Shown: positions 8,004 through 16,861 of the stretch, piece by piece
How the letters are laid out: each line of letters begins with the position of its first letter
Position numbering within the stretch: position 1 is the first letter of the stretch
Assembly: GCA_016937975.1 (NCBI GenBank)
Contig: JAFGVN010000092.1
Coordinates: forward strand, 1-35,950
DNA: 35,950 nucleotides
DNA from: Clostridia bacterium
GTDB taxonomy: Bacteria > Bacillota > Clostridia > Peptostreptococcales > Acidaminobacteraceae
Direction: 5' to 3'
The notes under the pieces: generated by a model
Told to the model about the DNA's origin: nothing
What the model saw: the letters and a program-made list of their open reading frames with translations, nothing else
Database searches by the model: none
Position numbers and translations under genes: made by a program

Positions 8004-9014
8004 TTACTCTATATTTTGTACTGAATCAACAATACCATAATGTGCTCTGATTTTAGCTTGGAGCTCATCAATTAATTGTGGGTTGTCTTGTAAGAAGGCC
8101 TTAACATTTTCACGACCTTGACCTAGACGATCTTCGTTGTAACTAAACCATGACCCAGCTTTTTTTACAATTTCAGCTTCAACTGCAGCATCAAGAATAC
8201 TACCTTCTTTTGAAATTCCTTCTCCATACATGATATCAAATTCAGCTGATTTAAAGGGTGGTGCAACCTTATTTTTCACAACCTTGACTTTAACGCGGTT
8301 ACCAACAATATCCTGATCTCTTTTTATGGATTCAATTTTTCTAATGTCTAATCTTACAGAAGCATAGAATTTTAATGCGTTACCACCAGTTGTTGTTTCA
8401 GGATTACCAAACATAACACCAATTTTCATACGTAATTGGTTGATAAAAATTACACAAGTGTTTGATTTTCTGATGATACCTGTTAGTTTTCTTAATGCTT
8501 GAGACATTAATCTTGCTTGAAGACCCATATGACTATCACCCATTTCACCAGTGATTTCAGCTTTAGGTACTAATGCAGCAACAGAGTCAATGATGATTAA
8601 ATCAATAGCACTTGAGCGTACAAGGGCATCAACAATTTCTAATGCCTGTTCACCTGTATCTGGTTGTGAAACAATTAGGTTATCTACATCCACACCAATA
8701 TTTCTTGCATATACTGGATCCAAAGCATGTTCAGCATCGATAAAGGCAGCTACGCCACCAGCCTTTTGAGCTTCAGCTATTGCATGTAAAGTAAGTGTTG
8801 TTTTACCAGAGGATTCAGGTCCATATATTTCAATAATTCTTCCTTTCGGGAATCCGCCAGTTCCAAGTGCAATATCCAATTGCATTGAACCTGTAGAAAT
8901 GGTTTCTACATTAAGCTTGTTGTTTTCATCACCAAGTCTCATAATAGAACCTTTACCGAATTGTTTTTCAATTTGACTTAATACGTTATCTAATACTTTT
9001 GATTTTTCATTCAT
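8004..9014 (-). CDS. recA: Recombinase A
   Basis: DNA-dependent ATPase that forms filaments on single-stranded DNA, drives homologous recombination and triggers LexA self-cleavage. Walker A GPESSGKT is at residues 65-72, Walker [11 protein letters not shown] near 140, and the conserved [18 protein letters not shown] segment is intact. At 336 residues it is slightly short at the C-terminus compared with the usual 345-355. The ATG follows AAAGGTAG. It is driven by a near-consensus promoter overlapped downstream by a LexA box, so it should be DNA-damage inducible. It sits between cinA and rny, as in many Bacillota. Confidence 0.98.
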   Translation of the reverse strand: MNEKSKVLDNVLSQIEKQFGKGSIMRLGDENNKLNVETISTGSMQLDIALGTGGFPKGRIIEIYGPESSGKTTLTLHAIAEAQKAGGVAAFIDAEHALDPVYARNIGVDVDNLIVSQPDTGEQALEIVDALVRSSAIDLIIIDSVAALVPKAEITGEMGDSHMGLQARLMSQALRKLTGIIRKSNTCVIFINQLRMKIGVMFGNPETTTGGNALKFYASVRLDIRKIESIKRDQDIVGNRVKVKVVKNKVAPPFKSAEFDIMYGEGISKEGSILDAAVEAEIVKKAGSWFSYNEDRLGQGRENVKAFLQDNPQLIDELQAKIRAHYGIVDSVQNIE

Positions 9015-9036
9015 AGAAACTACCTTTCATAATACA

Positions 9037-9048
9037 GAACACATGTTC
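9037..9048 (-). promoter_or_regulatory. LexA (SOS) operator of recA
   Basis: GAACATGTGTTC on the minus strand matches the Gram-positive SOS box core GAACNNNNGTTC exactly. It sits just downstream of the recA -10, over the expected transcription start. Confidence 0.88.
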
Positions 9049-9054
9049 TTATTT

Positions 9055-9083
9055 AGTATAAATCATATTTTTAAAGGCGTCAA
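9055..9083 (-). promoter_or_regulatory. Sigma-A promoter of recA
   Basis: TTGACG (9078-9083) and TATACT (9055-9060) on the minus strand with 17-bp spacing, each 5/6 to consensus. The LexA box follows directly. Confidence 0.82.
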
Positions 9084-9126
9084 GTTATTCTCTTATTTTA
9101 TATTTTACATAATTTACCATTTATAA

Positions 9127-10359
9127 TCAAGGCTTTAAAGCTTCTCGTATCATATTAATTGCATTAAGCATACTTCGTTTTCTAATAGTTAAACGGTCAC
9201 CTGTAAAATTGAATTTCTTAACCTGGATTGAATCTCCCAACATAATACCAATATAAACTAAACCAACAGGTTTGTCTGGTGTTCCTCCAGTAGGACCTGC
9301 AATGCCTGTGACTGAAACTAAGACATCACTAAAAGATAAATGTCTTAAACCGTGAAGCATAGCTTCACAGGTCTCAGCACTTACAGCGCCGTATGTCTCT
9401 AAAATATCAGGTTCTACTTTGAGTAAATTCATTTTAGATTCATTACTGTATGTAACAAGACCTAAATCAAAATATTGTGATGCGCCTGGAAACTGAATAA
9501 GCTCAGAAGCCAACATACCACCAGTGCAAGATTCAGCTAAAGCAACAGTCATATAATTGTCATGCAATAATTTTATGGTTTCATCTAATAAACTGGTTTC
9601 TCCAAAGCCAATAACATAAGGTTCAAGTCTTGAGACAATTTCAGCAGTCGTATTTTGAATTCTCTCATAGCAAGTATCAAAATCATTGGCCTTGGAAGTG
9701 ACTCTTATGCTGACTTGTCCAACACTTGCATACATGGCAATGGTTGGATCTGATTGATCTGTAATCAAATCATCAATAACAGATTCGGCACTGGATTCAC
9801 CAATACCAAATAGATGAATGTATTCAGACATGATCACACTGTCAGACAACTCTTCGAGAAATGGTCTTAATGAATTCTCGTACATATGTTTCATTTCATA
9901 TGGTGGTCCAGGCAATACTGCAATATATTTTCCATCTTTTTCAGCAATAAACCCTGGTGCTGTGCCTTTTTGATTCATCATGGGAATACAAGCGATGGGT
10001 AAATAAGCTTGTTTGATATTATTACTCGTCATTTCTACATTGAATTGTTTGAACCGTTCAATTAACATATTGTAAGCTAAATCATGCTTTTCCATTTTAA
10101 GGTCCAAGGTTTCACAAATGACTTCTTTTGTTAGATCATCTTGTGTTGGTCCAAGCCCCCCTGTAGTCACTACCATATCGGAATGCTCCAACAAGTAGTT
10201 TAATGTATCCTTTAATCGAACAGGATTATCTCCAACTGTTAGATGATATAAAACATTATGACCTAATGCATTAATTTGCTCTGATAAATATGTGGCATTG
10301 GTATTAACTGTCTTCCCCATCAAAAGTTCAGTACCGACTGCCAGAATTGATATATTCAT
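9127..10359 (-). CDS. cinA: CinA-like nicotinamide-nucleotide amidase / competence-damage protein
   Basis: Two-domain protein. The N-terminal half is molybdopterin-binding-like (COG1058; GTELLMGK at residues 9-16, GGLGPTQDD near 67). The C-terminal half is a PncC-type nicotinamide-mononucleotide deamidase, with LAESCTGG near 271 and VTGIAGPTGG near 350. It recycles NMN, and in naturally competent Gram-positives it is linked to RecA. The 410-residue length is normal. The ATG follows AGGGGG. It lies between pgsA and recA, the classical arrangement. A hairpin with a short T run separates it from pgsA, and recA has its own promoter, so cinA may be expressed mainly by readthrough. Confidence 0.92.
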   Translation of the reverse strand: MNISILAVGTELLMGKTVNTNATYLSEQINALGHNVLYHLTVGDNPVRLKDTLNYLLEHSDMVVTTGGLGPTQDDLTKEVICETLDLKMEKHDLAYNMLIERFKQFNVEMTSNNIKQAYLPIACIPMMNQKGTAPGFIAEKDGKYIAVLPGPPYEMKHMYENSLRPFLEELSDSVIMSEYIHLFGIGESSAESVIDDLITDQSDPTIAMYASVGQVSIRVTSKANDFDTCYERIQNTTAEIVSRLEPYVIGFGETSLLDETIKLLHDNYMTVALAESCTGGMLASELIQFPGASQYFDLGLVTYSNESKMNLLKVEPDILETYGAVSAETCEAMLHGLRHLSFSDVLVSVTGIAGPTGGTPDKPVGLVYIGIMLGDSIQVKKFNFTGDRLTIRKRSMLNAINMIREALKP

Positions 10360-10374
10360 ATAGTCCCCCTAGAT

Positions 10375-10396
10375 AAAAACTCGGAATAACCGAGTT
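10375..10396 (-). terminator. Terminator-like hairpin between pgsA and cinA
   Basis: Stem AACTCGG/CCGAGTT (10378-10384 with 10390-10396), 5-nt loop, followed by five T residues on the minus strand. It abuts the pgsA stop and ends just before the cinA Shine-Dalgarno. The short T run suggests partial termination. Confidence 0.6.
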
Positions 10397-10938
10397 TATT
10401 TGGATTCTTGTAAAACTTGTTTATTTTTTAAGATGTAATCAACACCTGAAAGTACAGTCAAAAATGCACAGATATACAAAAATATTTGATCCATTGGAAT
10501 GTTAAAACCTTCAAAAGGAAAATTGCTGAAACATAAAAGAATAATGGCAATCATCTGAGTTGTTGTCTTATATTTGCCTAGTTTACCAGCTGCAATAACA
10601 ATACCTTCTGAAGCAGCAATTGCTCTAAAAATACTTACAATGAATTCCCTTGCTAAAATTAAAATAACAATCCAAGAAGGAACAATATTTAATTCAACTA
10701 ATACAATGAATGCCGACATGACCAATAATTTATCCGCAAGAGGATCCATAAATTTACCGAATTTAGTAACTAAATTACGACTTCTTGCTATATAACCATC
10801 CAATAAATCGGTCAAAGATGCAAAAATAAAAATTATGCCTGCAATCATCATCGATGTTTTAGTACCTTGTAAAAGAAAATACACAAAAATTGGTATCATA
10901 AAAATACGTGATAATGTGAGTTTATTTGCTAAGTTCAT
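10396..10938 (-). CDS. pgsA: CDP-diacylglycerol-glycerol-3-phosphate phosphatidyltransferase
   Basis: Membrane enzyme making phosphatidylglycerol phosphate from CDP-diacylglycerol and glycerol-3-phosphate. The 180-residue protein has the complete CDP-alcohol phosphotransferase motif. Its residues are D44, D47, G48, A51, R52, G61, D65 and D69, with the expected spacing, and several hydrophobic helices surround them. AGGAGG lies 8 nt before the ATG. The gene overlaps the end of rimO by 17 nt, so the two are translationally linked. The order rimO-pgsA-cinA-recA is typical for Bacillota. Exact substrate (glycerol-phosphate versus another alcohol) is inferred from context and family. Confidence 0.92.
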   Translation of the reverse strand: MNLANKLTLSRIFMIPIFVYFLLQGTKTSMMIAGIIFIFASLTDLLDGYIARSRNLVTKFGKFMDPLADKLLVMSAFIVLVELNIVPSWIVILILAREFIVSIFRAIAASEGIVIAAGKLGKYKTTTQMIAIILLCFSNFPFEGFNIPMDQIFLYICAFLTVLSGVDYILKNKQVLQESK

Positions 10939-12262
10939 CTTTAAGTCCTCCTATTAAATCATACTCTAAGAAGTCCGTAATGACAACAGAAACAATTTCA
11001 CCAATCTCAAGATTTTTCTTGGTATTAACATAGACTAAACCATCAATTTCAGGGGCATCAAAACTTGCTCTTCCCATGTATACGTCTTCATCTTCAACTT
11101 TTTCCTCGATTAAGACTTCTATGGTCTTGTCATAGTAAGTACTATGATAATTGTGTGCTATACCTTGTTGTAACTCTAAGATAGATTCTTGTCTCTCAAC
11201 TTTGAGTTCTTCATCAATTTGGTTAAGCATACGAGCCGCTGGTGTACCTTCTTGCTGGGAGTAAGTAAAGACACCAAGTCTTTCAAATTTGATTTCTTCA
11301 ATAAAATCATAGAGTTCCTTAAATTCTTCATCGGTCTCACCTGGAAAACCAACAATTAAGGTTGTTCTTATAACCATTTCAGGAATAACTTTTCTAAAAC
11401 GCATGACGACATCTCTAATTTGCTCTTGTGAAGTTTTTCTGTTCATACGTTTTAAAACTGTGTTTGAAGCGTGTTGTATTGGCATATCTATATATTTTAC
11501 TAATTTCGGTTCTTCTTTATAAACTTGAATAAGTTCATCATTTATTTCATCTGGATAGGCATACATTAAACGAATCCATGAAACACCATCGACAGCACAA
11601 ATTGCTTTCAATAACTCTGGTAGTCTATAGGCATTATAAATATCCATACCATAACGAATGGTATCTTGAGCAATGACAATAATTTCTTTTGCTCCTGATT
11701 TGGCTAATTGTTTTGCTTCATTTATGATATCTTCAAAAGCTCTACTTCTGTATTTACCTCGTAATTGAGGGATAATACAATAGGTGCAATTGTTATCACA
11801 GCCTTCAGAAATCTTTAAATATGCAGTATAACTCGGGGTTGTTTTAATTCTTGGCAAGTTCTCAGGAATTAATATATCGATATCACCTACATCTACTTGA
11901 ATTTCATGACCTGCTTCATGTGCAGCTATTGCTTCTGCAATTTTAGGAAATTTAGTAGTACCTATGAAAATATCCACTTCAGGTAATTCTAGTTTTAAAT
12001 CATCCACATATCTTTCAACCAAGCAACCTGCAACAATAAATGTAGAACACTTCTCTTTTTTATATTCTAAAAATTCTACAATCGTCAAAACAGATTCTTC
12101 CTTGGCACTTTCAATAAAACCACATGTATTGATAATAATTACATCAGCATCTTCTGGAACTTCAGCCACATCATAATGATGTTGACTTAAAATGCCTAAC
12201 ATCATTTCAGAATCAATTTGATTTTTAGGACAGCCAAGTGTCTCAATGTATACTTTTTGCAT
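10922..12262 (-). CDS. rimO: Ribosomal protein S12 methylthiotransferase
   Basis: Radical-SAM enzyme that adds a methylthio group to a conserved aspartate of ribosomal protein S12. The 446-residue protein has an N-terminal UPF0004 domain with cluster cysteines in ETLGCPKNQ, INTCGF and VAGCLVERY. A radical-SAM core follows with CDNNCTYC (CxxxCxxC), and a TRAM-like domain covers the last 65 or so residues. The PKNQIDSE motif distinguishes RimO from the tRNA enzyme MiaB. The start ATG follows AAAGGA and directly abuts the TAA of mnmH. It belongs to the ftsK-mnmH-rimO-pgsA run. Confidence 0.95.
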   Translation of the reverse strand: MQKVYIETLGCPKNQIDSEMMLGILSQHHYDVAEVPEDADVIIINTCGFIESAKEESVLTIVEFLEYKKEKCSTFIVAGCLVERYVDDLKLELPEVDIFIGTTKFPKIAEAIAAHEAGHEIQVDVGDIDILIPENLPRIKTTPSYTAYLKISEGCDNNCTYCIIPQLRGKYRSRAFEDIINEAKQLAKSGAKEIIVIAQDTIRYGMDIYNAYRLPELLKAICAVDGVSWIRLMYAYPDEINDELIQVYKEEPKLVKYIDMPIQHASNTVLKRMNRKTSQEQIRDVVMRFRKVIPEMVIRTTLIVGFPGETDEEFKELYDFIEEIKFERLGVFTYSQQEGTPAARMLNQIDEELKVERQESILELQQGIAHNYHSTYYDKTIEVLIEEKVEDEDVYMGRASFDAPEIDGLVYVNTKKNLEIGEIVSVVITDFLEYDLIGGLKDELSK

Positions 12263-13294
12263 TTAATTTCCTTTCTCGTTAAAACTTAATAACTGTTCAA
12301 TGATATCGTTTATGTTCTTATAAAACAATTTCAGGTCATATTGATATTGATCGATTGAATATTGATACATGGGGTCATAATAGTCTGTAAGAAGATATGA
12401 AACCATTTGATCCAATTGATTTTTTTGAATATTTTCTATTAATTCATCTGCTTTCTGGTTGCTTATACGTTTTCTTAAGTGGTTGACACATTTAATCAGT
12501 GCTTCATGATTATCTGAAGGCTTATAGTCTTCTATTAAGTTAACTACACGATTATTTAATGTGGTTTCAATCAGTATATGTCTTCCTTCTGTCATTTTAT
12601 CCATGTATTCTGTAGGGATAATCACAGTACCAACCCTTTTGCTTTCACTTTCCATATAGGCATATTCTTGATTAGAACGCATTAAAAGATCAAAAATTTT
12701 TTCTTCAAATTGCTTTTGAGAAGGTGGCGTTCCTTGATACATGACTGTTCCAAATACAGAACCTGCATTTTGAGCAATACCCTCATAATCGAGAACAAGC
12801 AAATTGTTGTCTTCCAAGATATTCAGTAGTTTGGTCTTACCAACACCTGTGTGTCCATGTAAGGTAATGAAGGTCTTTTTTTTAAACAAATCAGGTAAGG
12901 ATTCAATTAAAAACTGACGGTGTCCCTTTATGCCATCTTCTAGCTGGAATACATTACCCTGACCAACAGCATTGAGAAGTGATACAACTGTCCCACTTCT
13001 CATACCACCTCTTTGACAGTAAATAATAACTTGATGATAATTTTCAGATAAATCAATGAGTTGGTTCATAATGTTTTCAATTTTGTAGCTAATGTATTTA
13101 ACGCCTAGTTTTTTAGCCTCCAATTGAGATTGATTTTTATAAACAGTACCTATATGCTCTCTTTCTTGATGTGTAAAGATTGGCATATTAATCGCATGCT
13201 CAATATGATATTGATCATATTCCTCTACAGTACGTACATCGACAATTAAAGTACTATTTTGATAAAGTGCTTGATTTTTTACTTTCATATTCAT
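12263..13294 (-). CDS. mnmH: tRNA 2-selenouridine synthase
   Basis: MnmH/SelU replaces sulfur with selenium in the wobble 2-thiouridine of certain tRNAs, using selenophosphate. It can also geranylate 2-thiouridine. The 343-residue protein joins an N-terminal rhodanese domain (catalytic Cys93 in IIYCQRGGMRSG) to a P-loop domain (GHTGVGKT, residues 147-154). Both key motifs are intact. The TAA of ftsK overlaps its ATG by one base (TAATG), and its own TAA abuts the rimO start, so it is firmly inside the operon. Its placement between ftsK and rimO is not part of the usual backbone. It implies a selenophosphate synthetase (selD) elsewhere in the genome; none is in this window. Confidence 0.92.
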   Translation of the reverse strand: MNMKVKNQALYQNSTLIVDVRTVEEYDQYHIEHAINMPIFTHQEREHIGTVYKNQSQLEAKKLGVKYISYKIENIMNQLIDLSENYHQVIIYCQRGGMRSGTVVSLLNAVGQGNVFQLEDGIKGHRQFLIESLPDLFKKKTFITLHGHTGVGKTKLLNILEDNNLLVLDYEGIAQNAGSVFGTVMYQGTPPSQKQFEEKIFDLLMRSNQEYAYMESESKRVGTVIIPTEYMDKMTEGRHILIETTLNNRVVNLIEDYKPSDNHEALIKCVNHLRKRISNQKADELIENIQKNQLDQMVSYLLTDYYDPMYQYSIDQYQYDLKLFYKNINDIIEQLLSFNEKGN

Positions 13295-16227
13295 TATAGT
13301 AAATCACTTCTATTGATTAAAACCGTTCTTGGTTTACTTCCTTGTGAAGGACCTACAACTCCCCTTTCCTCCATTTCGTCTATAAGACGGGCCGCTCTAT
13401 TGTAGCCGATTTTGAATTTTCGTTGAAGCATTGAAATAGATGCTTGTTCCATATCAACAACTAATTCTATAGCCGCAGCCATATATTCATCTGATTCGTC
13501 ATCATTACTTTCACTGGTTGGTACATGGTTAGATACATTTTCAAGTAAATCTTCATCATAGGTAAAAGCATCAAACTGGTTTTTCACCGCACTAACAACT
13601 GCTTCTACTTCATCATCACCAATGAATGCACCTTGAACTCTTTGCGGTTTTGAACTGCCAGATGGATAGTAGAGCATATCACCTTTACCTAATAGTTTTT
13701 CTGCGCCTGACATATCAATAATAGTTCTTGAGTCAATTGCTGAAGAAACTGAAAATGCAATTCTTGATGGAATATTAGCTTTAATAACACCTGTAATAAC
13801 ATCAACAGAAGGTCTTTGTGTAGCCACGATTAAATGTATACCTGCTGCTCTTGCCATTTGGGCAAGACGACAGATTGCATCCTCCACTTGATTTGGAGCA
13901 ACCATCATTAAGTCTGCAAGTTCATCAATAATGACAACAATTTGAGGCATGAATTTCTCTTTATCATACTCAAATTTAGAATTATAACCTTTAATATCTC
14001 TAACACCACTTTCAGCAAATTCTGAGTACCGTCTAGTCATTTCCTGTACTGCCCAGTTTAGAGCAACTGAAGCTTTTTTAGGATCTGTAACAACAGGTAG
14101 AATCAAATGTGGGATACCATTATAATTATTTAATTCAACGACTTTTGGATCAATCATCAAAAATTTTACTTCATCAGGCTTTGAATTCAGCAAGATACTT
14201 GTAATAATGGTGTTTACACAAACACTTTTACCTGAACCTGTAGCACCTGCTATTAAAGTATGGGGCATTTTAGCTAAATCTGCAATAATTGGCTTACCCG
14301 CAATATTCTTTCCTAAACCGACACTTAATTTACCTGTTGATGAAGAGAATTCTTTTGAATCTAAGACTTCTCGTAAAGACACTAAGGAAGTTGTATCATT
14401 GGGTACTTCAATCCCTACGGCTGCTTTACCAGGTACTGCTGCAATACGTACTTGTTGTGTTGCCAAGTTCAAAGCAATATCATCACTTAGATTAGTGATT
14501 TTACTCATCTTTGTACCAGGTTTTAGTTCTAATTCATATCTTGTTATGGCAGGACCTTTTGTAATTTGAATGACACTGGCATCAATTTTAAAGTTATTGA
14601 GAATTTCTTCTAAACGATTTGCTTTCTCGTAGAGTTCTGCTTTGTTTTCAGTATTGGCTGTTGTATTCTTCTTTAGAATAGATATGCTTGGCACTCTGTA
14701 ATTTTCAAATTCCAATTTAACGCGCTCTGACATATGATTGATAATTTGCTGATCGGGAATATGACTCTCTTCAGATTTAGTCACAGAAGAACCTTTAGTT
14801 AACTGATTAAACTTATCAACATTTGCTTTTTCTTCAGCTGACATTGGTGTACCCTTCTCAAAAATATCATCTTCGAAGGCAATTGGCGTAGGATGTTCAG
14901 ATTCAGCACGGATAAAGGCCTCATCAAAGGAGCTGATAATCTCCTCTTCTGGTACAAGTTCTTCATTGAAATCCATTTGATCTTTAATATCAAATTCGTG
15001 GGCCATTGGCATATCAAAATCAGGCATGTCTAAATCAGAATCATGATATGCCTTCTTAATACTATCTTCAATTATTGTTCCAAAACCGGTAATTTTAATA
15101 TTTTCATCTGGATCTATGGATGAAGGTTGATAATTATCAAAGATATCTGGTGATTGTTTGATAATCTCTTTACTTTTAAACTCTTCATCAAATATATAGC
15201 CGTCTTCTTCAAATTGTTGAAAACGAGATTCTTTATTTTCGTTTTCTTGATTTACTTTTAACTGAGCTTCTCTTCTTAATTTAAGTTCATCTGCAGAAGG
15301 TACTTCAGATTTCTTTAAAAGCTTGTCAACAATAGATCGTGTAGGTGATTGAGTAAACATCGCATCAAATTCCTCTAATTTCTTTTGATGTTCTTTCTCT
15401 TCAGCCTTTAATCTTAAATCAACCTTTTCCAAAGCCTTATTTAATTGCACTTGTTTTTCCTTTTCAAGTGAATTTTCTTTTTGAAGACGTATTTTTTCTT
15501 CTTCTTTTAAACGTTGTTGCTCTAATTTTTCAGAACCTTTAATATATTCTTCTTTAGCATGTGCCTTAATTTCTTTCTTATGTAGACGTTTTACTTTCAA
15601 ACGCTCGTATTGCCTTTTAAACCAAAGAGTTAATTTAACGTTGGTAATCAATACAAAAGCAACTAACCATAATGTGAAGATTGCAATGTACAAACCAACT
15701 TTTCCAATGAGTTTGATAAACAATGCCCCGATTAAAGTCCCTAACAATCCACTACCATGTAATTCAACACCATCATCATAAATTGCTTTAAGATGATTTA
15801 AAGATAGAATACTACCAGTGCTTAAATGTTCTTGATTTAAGATATCAATGTTAAGTAAATTAACCATTAGGAGAATACTTAAAAATAAAATACTTAAACC
15901 GATAATTGTTTTCATTCTATAAGGAATTAAGCGGTTGTTAATTTTATAAAATCCGCCAATTAAAATTATATAAGGTAAAGCATACCCACCAAAGGAAAAA
16001 AGTCCAAAGTAAATATGTTGAATAAAAGCACCTACTACTCCCACTAAAGAAGTATGTAAAGAAAAAATAGATAAAACAGTAAAAGCAATTAGTATTAAAA
16101 GCTTTATTTCATAATAATCCACATTTTGTGCTACAGCTTTTTTGCTGTTTTTCTTTGCTGTACTTTTTTTAGATGTTGTTTTTTGAGATGTTGTTGTTTT
16201 TTTCTTTGTATTAGTATTGTTAGCCAT
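13294..16227 (-). CDS. ftsK: FtsK/SpoIIIE-family DNA translocase
   Basis: Septum-localised ATP-driven pump that moves chromosomal DNA through the division septum (FtsK/SftA) or into the forespore (SpoIIIE). The 977-residue protein begins with a lysine/threonine-rich cytoplasmic tail, then about four membrane helices up to residue 200. An acidic, charged linker of about 350 residues follows, then the motor with Walker A GATGSGKS near 661-668 and Walker B VVIIDELADLMM. The C-terminal winged-helix gamma domain (AIELVVDMEQASISMLQ to the end) reads the orienting DNA motifs. The ATG follows GGAGG. It heads a tightly packed operon with mnmH, rimO and pgsA. The names ftsK and spoIIIE cannot be separated by sequence alone. 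Confidence 0.95.
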   Translation of the reverse strand: MANNTNTKKKTTTSQKTTSKKSTAKKNSKKAVAQNVDYYEIKLLILIAFTVLSIFSLHTSLVGVVGAFIQHIYFGLFSFGGYALPYIILIGGFYKINNRLIPYRMKTIIGLSILFLSILLMVNLLNIDILNQEHLSTGSILSLNHLKAIYDDGVELHGSGLLGTLIGALFIKLIGKVGLYIAIFTLWLVAFVLITNVKLTLWFKRQYERLKVKRLHKKEIKAHAKEEYIKGSEKLEQQRLKEEEKIRLQKENSLEKEKQVQLNKALEKVDLRLKAEEKEHQKKLEEFDAMFTQSPTRSIVDKLLKKSEVPSADELKLRREAQLKVNQENENKESRFQQFEEDGYIFDEEFKSKEIIKQSPDIFDNYQPSSIDPDENIKITGFGTIIEDSIKKAYHDSDLDMPDFDMPMAHEFDIKDQMDFNEELVPEEEIISSFDEAFIRAESEHPTPIAFEDDIFEKGTPMSAEEKANVDKFNQLTKGSSVTKSEESHIPDQQIINHMSERVKLEFENYRVPSISILKKNTTANTENKAELYEKANRLEEILNNFKIDASVIQITKGPAITRYELELKPGTKMSKITNLSDDIALNLATQQVRIAAVPGKAAVGIEVPNDTTSLVSLREVLDSKEFSSSTGKLSVGLGKNIAGKPIIADLAKMPHTLIAGATGSGKSVCVNTIITSILLNSKPDEVKFLMIDPKVVELNNYNGIPHLILPVVTDPKKASVALNWAVQEMTRRYSEFAESGVRDIKGYNSKFEYDKEKFMPQIVVIIDELADLMMVAPNQVEDAICRLAQMARAAGIHLIVATQRPSVDVITGVIKANIPSRIAFSVSSAIDSRTIIDMSGAEKLLGKGDMLYYPSGSSKPQRVQGAFIGDDEVEAVVSAVKNQFDAFTYDEDLLENVSNHVPTSESNDDESDEYMAAAIELVVDMEQASISMLQRKFKIGYNRAARLIDEMEERGVVGPSQGSKPRTVLINRSDLL

Positions 16228-16247
16228 AGTACCTCCATATCCAATTA

Positions 16248-16253
16248 ATTATA
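16248..16253 (-). promoter_or_regulatory. Extended -10 promoter of the ftsK operon
   Basis: TGGTATAAT on the minus strand (TATAAT at 16248-16253), about 20 nt before the ftsK ATG, so the leader is very short. There is no good -35 (TTTCAA at 17-bp spacing), which fits an extended -10 type. An AACCCT/AGGGTT inverted repeat (16304-16324) lies about 50 bp upstream. Confidence 0.55.
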
Positions 16254-16330
16254 CCATATATAGCGTTTTATTGAAACAAAAGCACAAGAAACCTTAATAG
16301 GATAACCCTGGACACAATAGGGTTCAAAAG

Positions 16331-16361
16331 AAAAAAACAAATAACACAAAAGGTTATTTGT
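16331..16361 (-). terminator. Intrinsic terminator of the spoVB-M15-HD-GYP operon
   Basis: Nine-bp stem ACAAATAAC/GTTATTTGT (16337-16345 with 16353-16361), 7-nt loop, followed by seven T residues on the minus strand. It overlaps the stop of the last gene. Confidence 0.85.
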
Positions 16362-16785
16362 AATGATAAATCATTTGTTCAACAAAGTTTTCCAACCCCA
16401 TTTTTCTTTGAATAGCCATACTTAGACATGTATAGTAATATACTTCTGTTAACTCAATAATTAAGTTTTCAGATTTTTTGTTTTTACTATATTGGTTTTC
16501 AAATATTAAATGTTCATATTTGTATTGATTAATGAGATTTGTTTTTTCTTTCTCATCAAGGGCATCGTTCTTTTCAACAGTTATTAAATAACTTGCTAAT
16601 GCTTCTTCTTTTTCCTTTTGATCTTGAATTAAACTCATTATTTCTTGATCCGATAATAATGTTTTTGTGTCTAAATACGCACATATGCTTTTTGCTACAT
16701 ATTCAGCTCTATCCAATTCTTGGGTTTCTGCTTGAAGTTTTAAATCCCTTTTTAATTTCTTTTGAATTTTTAATTTTAATTTCAT
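16354..16785 (-). CDS. Conserved-looking hypothetical protein, helical
   Basis: I do not recognise this 143-residue protein. It is highly charged, predicted mostly helical, with a basic start (MKLKLKIQKKLKRDLK) and no membrane segment or signal peptide. The C-terminal third has an aromatic cluster (VYYYTCLSMAIQ). The start was placed at the ATG at 16785, 5 nt after AGGAG; the open frame continues to 16812 without a better signal. An 8-bp GC-rich stem-loop lies immediately upstream, and a strong terminator follows. It is last in line after spoVB, the M15 peptidase and the HD-GYP gene and may be co-transcribed with them. Confidence 0.7.
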   Translation of the reverse strand: MKLKLKIQKKLKRDLKLQAETQELDRAEYVAKSICAYLDTKTLLSDQEIMSLIQDQKEKEEALASYLITVEKNDALDEKEKTNLINQYKYEHLIFENQYSKNKKSENLIIELTEVYYYTCLSMAIQRKMGLENFVEQMIYHYK

Positions 16786-16804
16786 TTTTTCTCCTAAATA
16801 TAGA

Positions 16805-16823
16805 ACCACCACAAAGTGGTGGT
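16805..16823 (-). promoter_or_regulatory. GC-rich stem-loop before the hypothetical gene
   Basis: ACCACCAC/GTGGTGGT stem (16805-16812 with 16816-16823), 3-nt loop, between the HD-GYP stop and the next gene's Shine-Dalgarno. No T run follows, so it is not a standard terminator. A TATACT (16835-16840) upstream could place it at the 5' end of a separate transcript. Confidence 0.45.
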
Positions 16824-16861
16824 CAGCTCATCATAGTATAATTTGGTTGAATTTTCAAGGC

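Noticed and set aside
14207-14569. Rightward 120-codon open frame inside ftsK
   Set aside because: Opposite-strand shadow of the conserved FtsK motor, with no start signals or family features.
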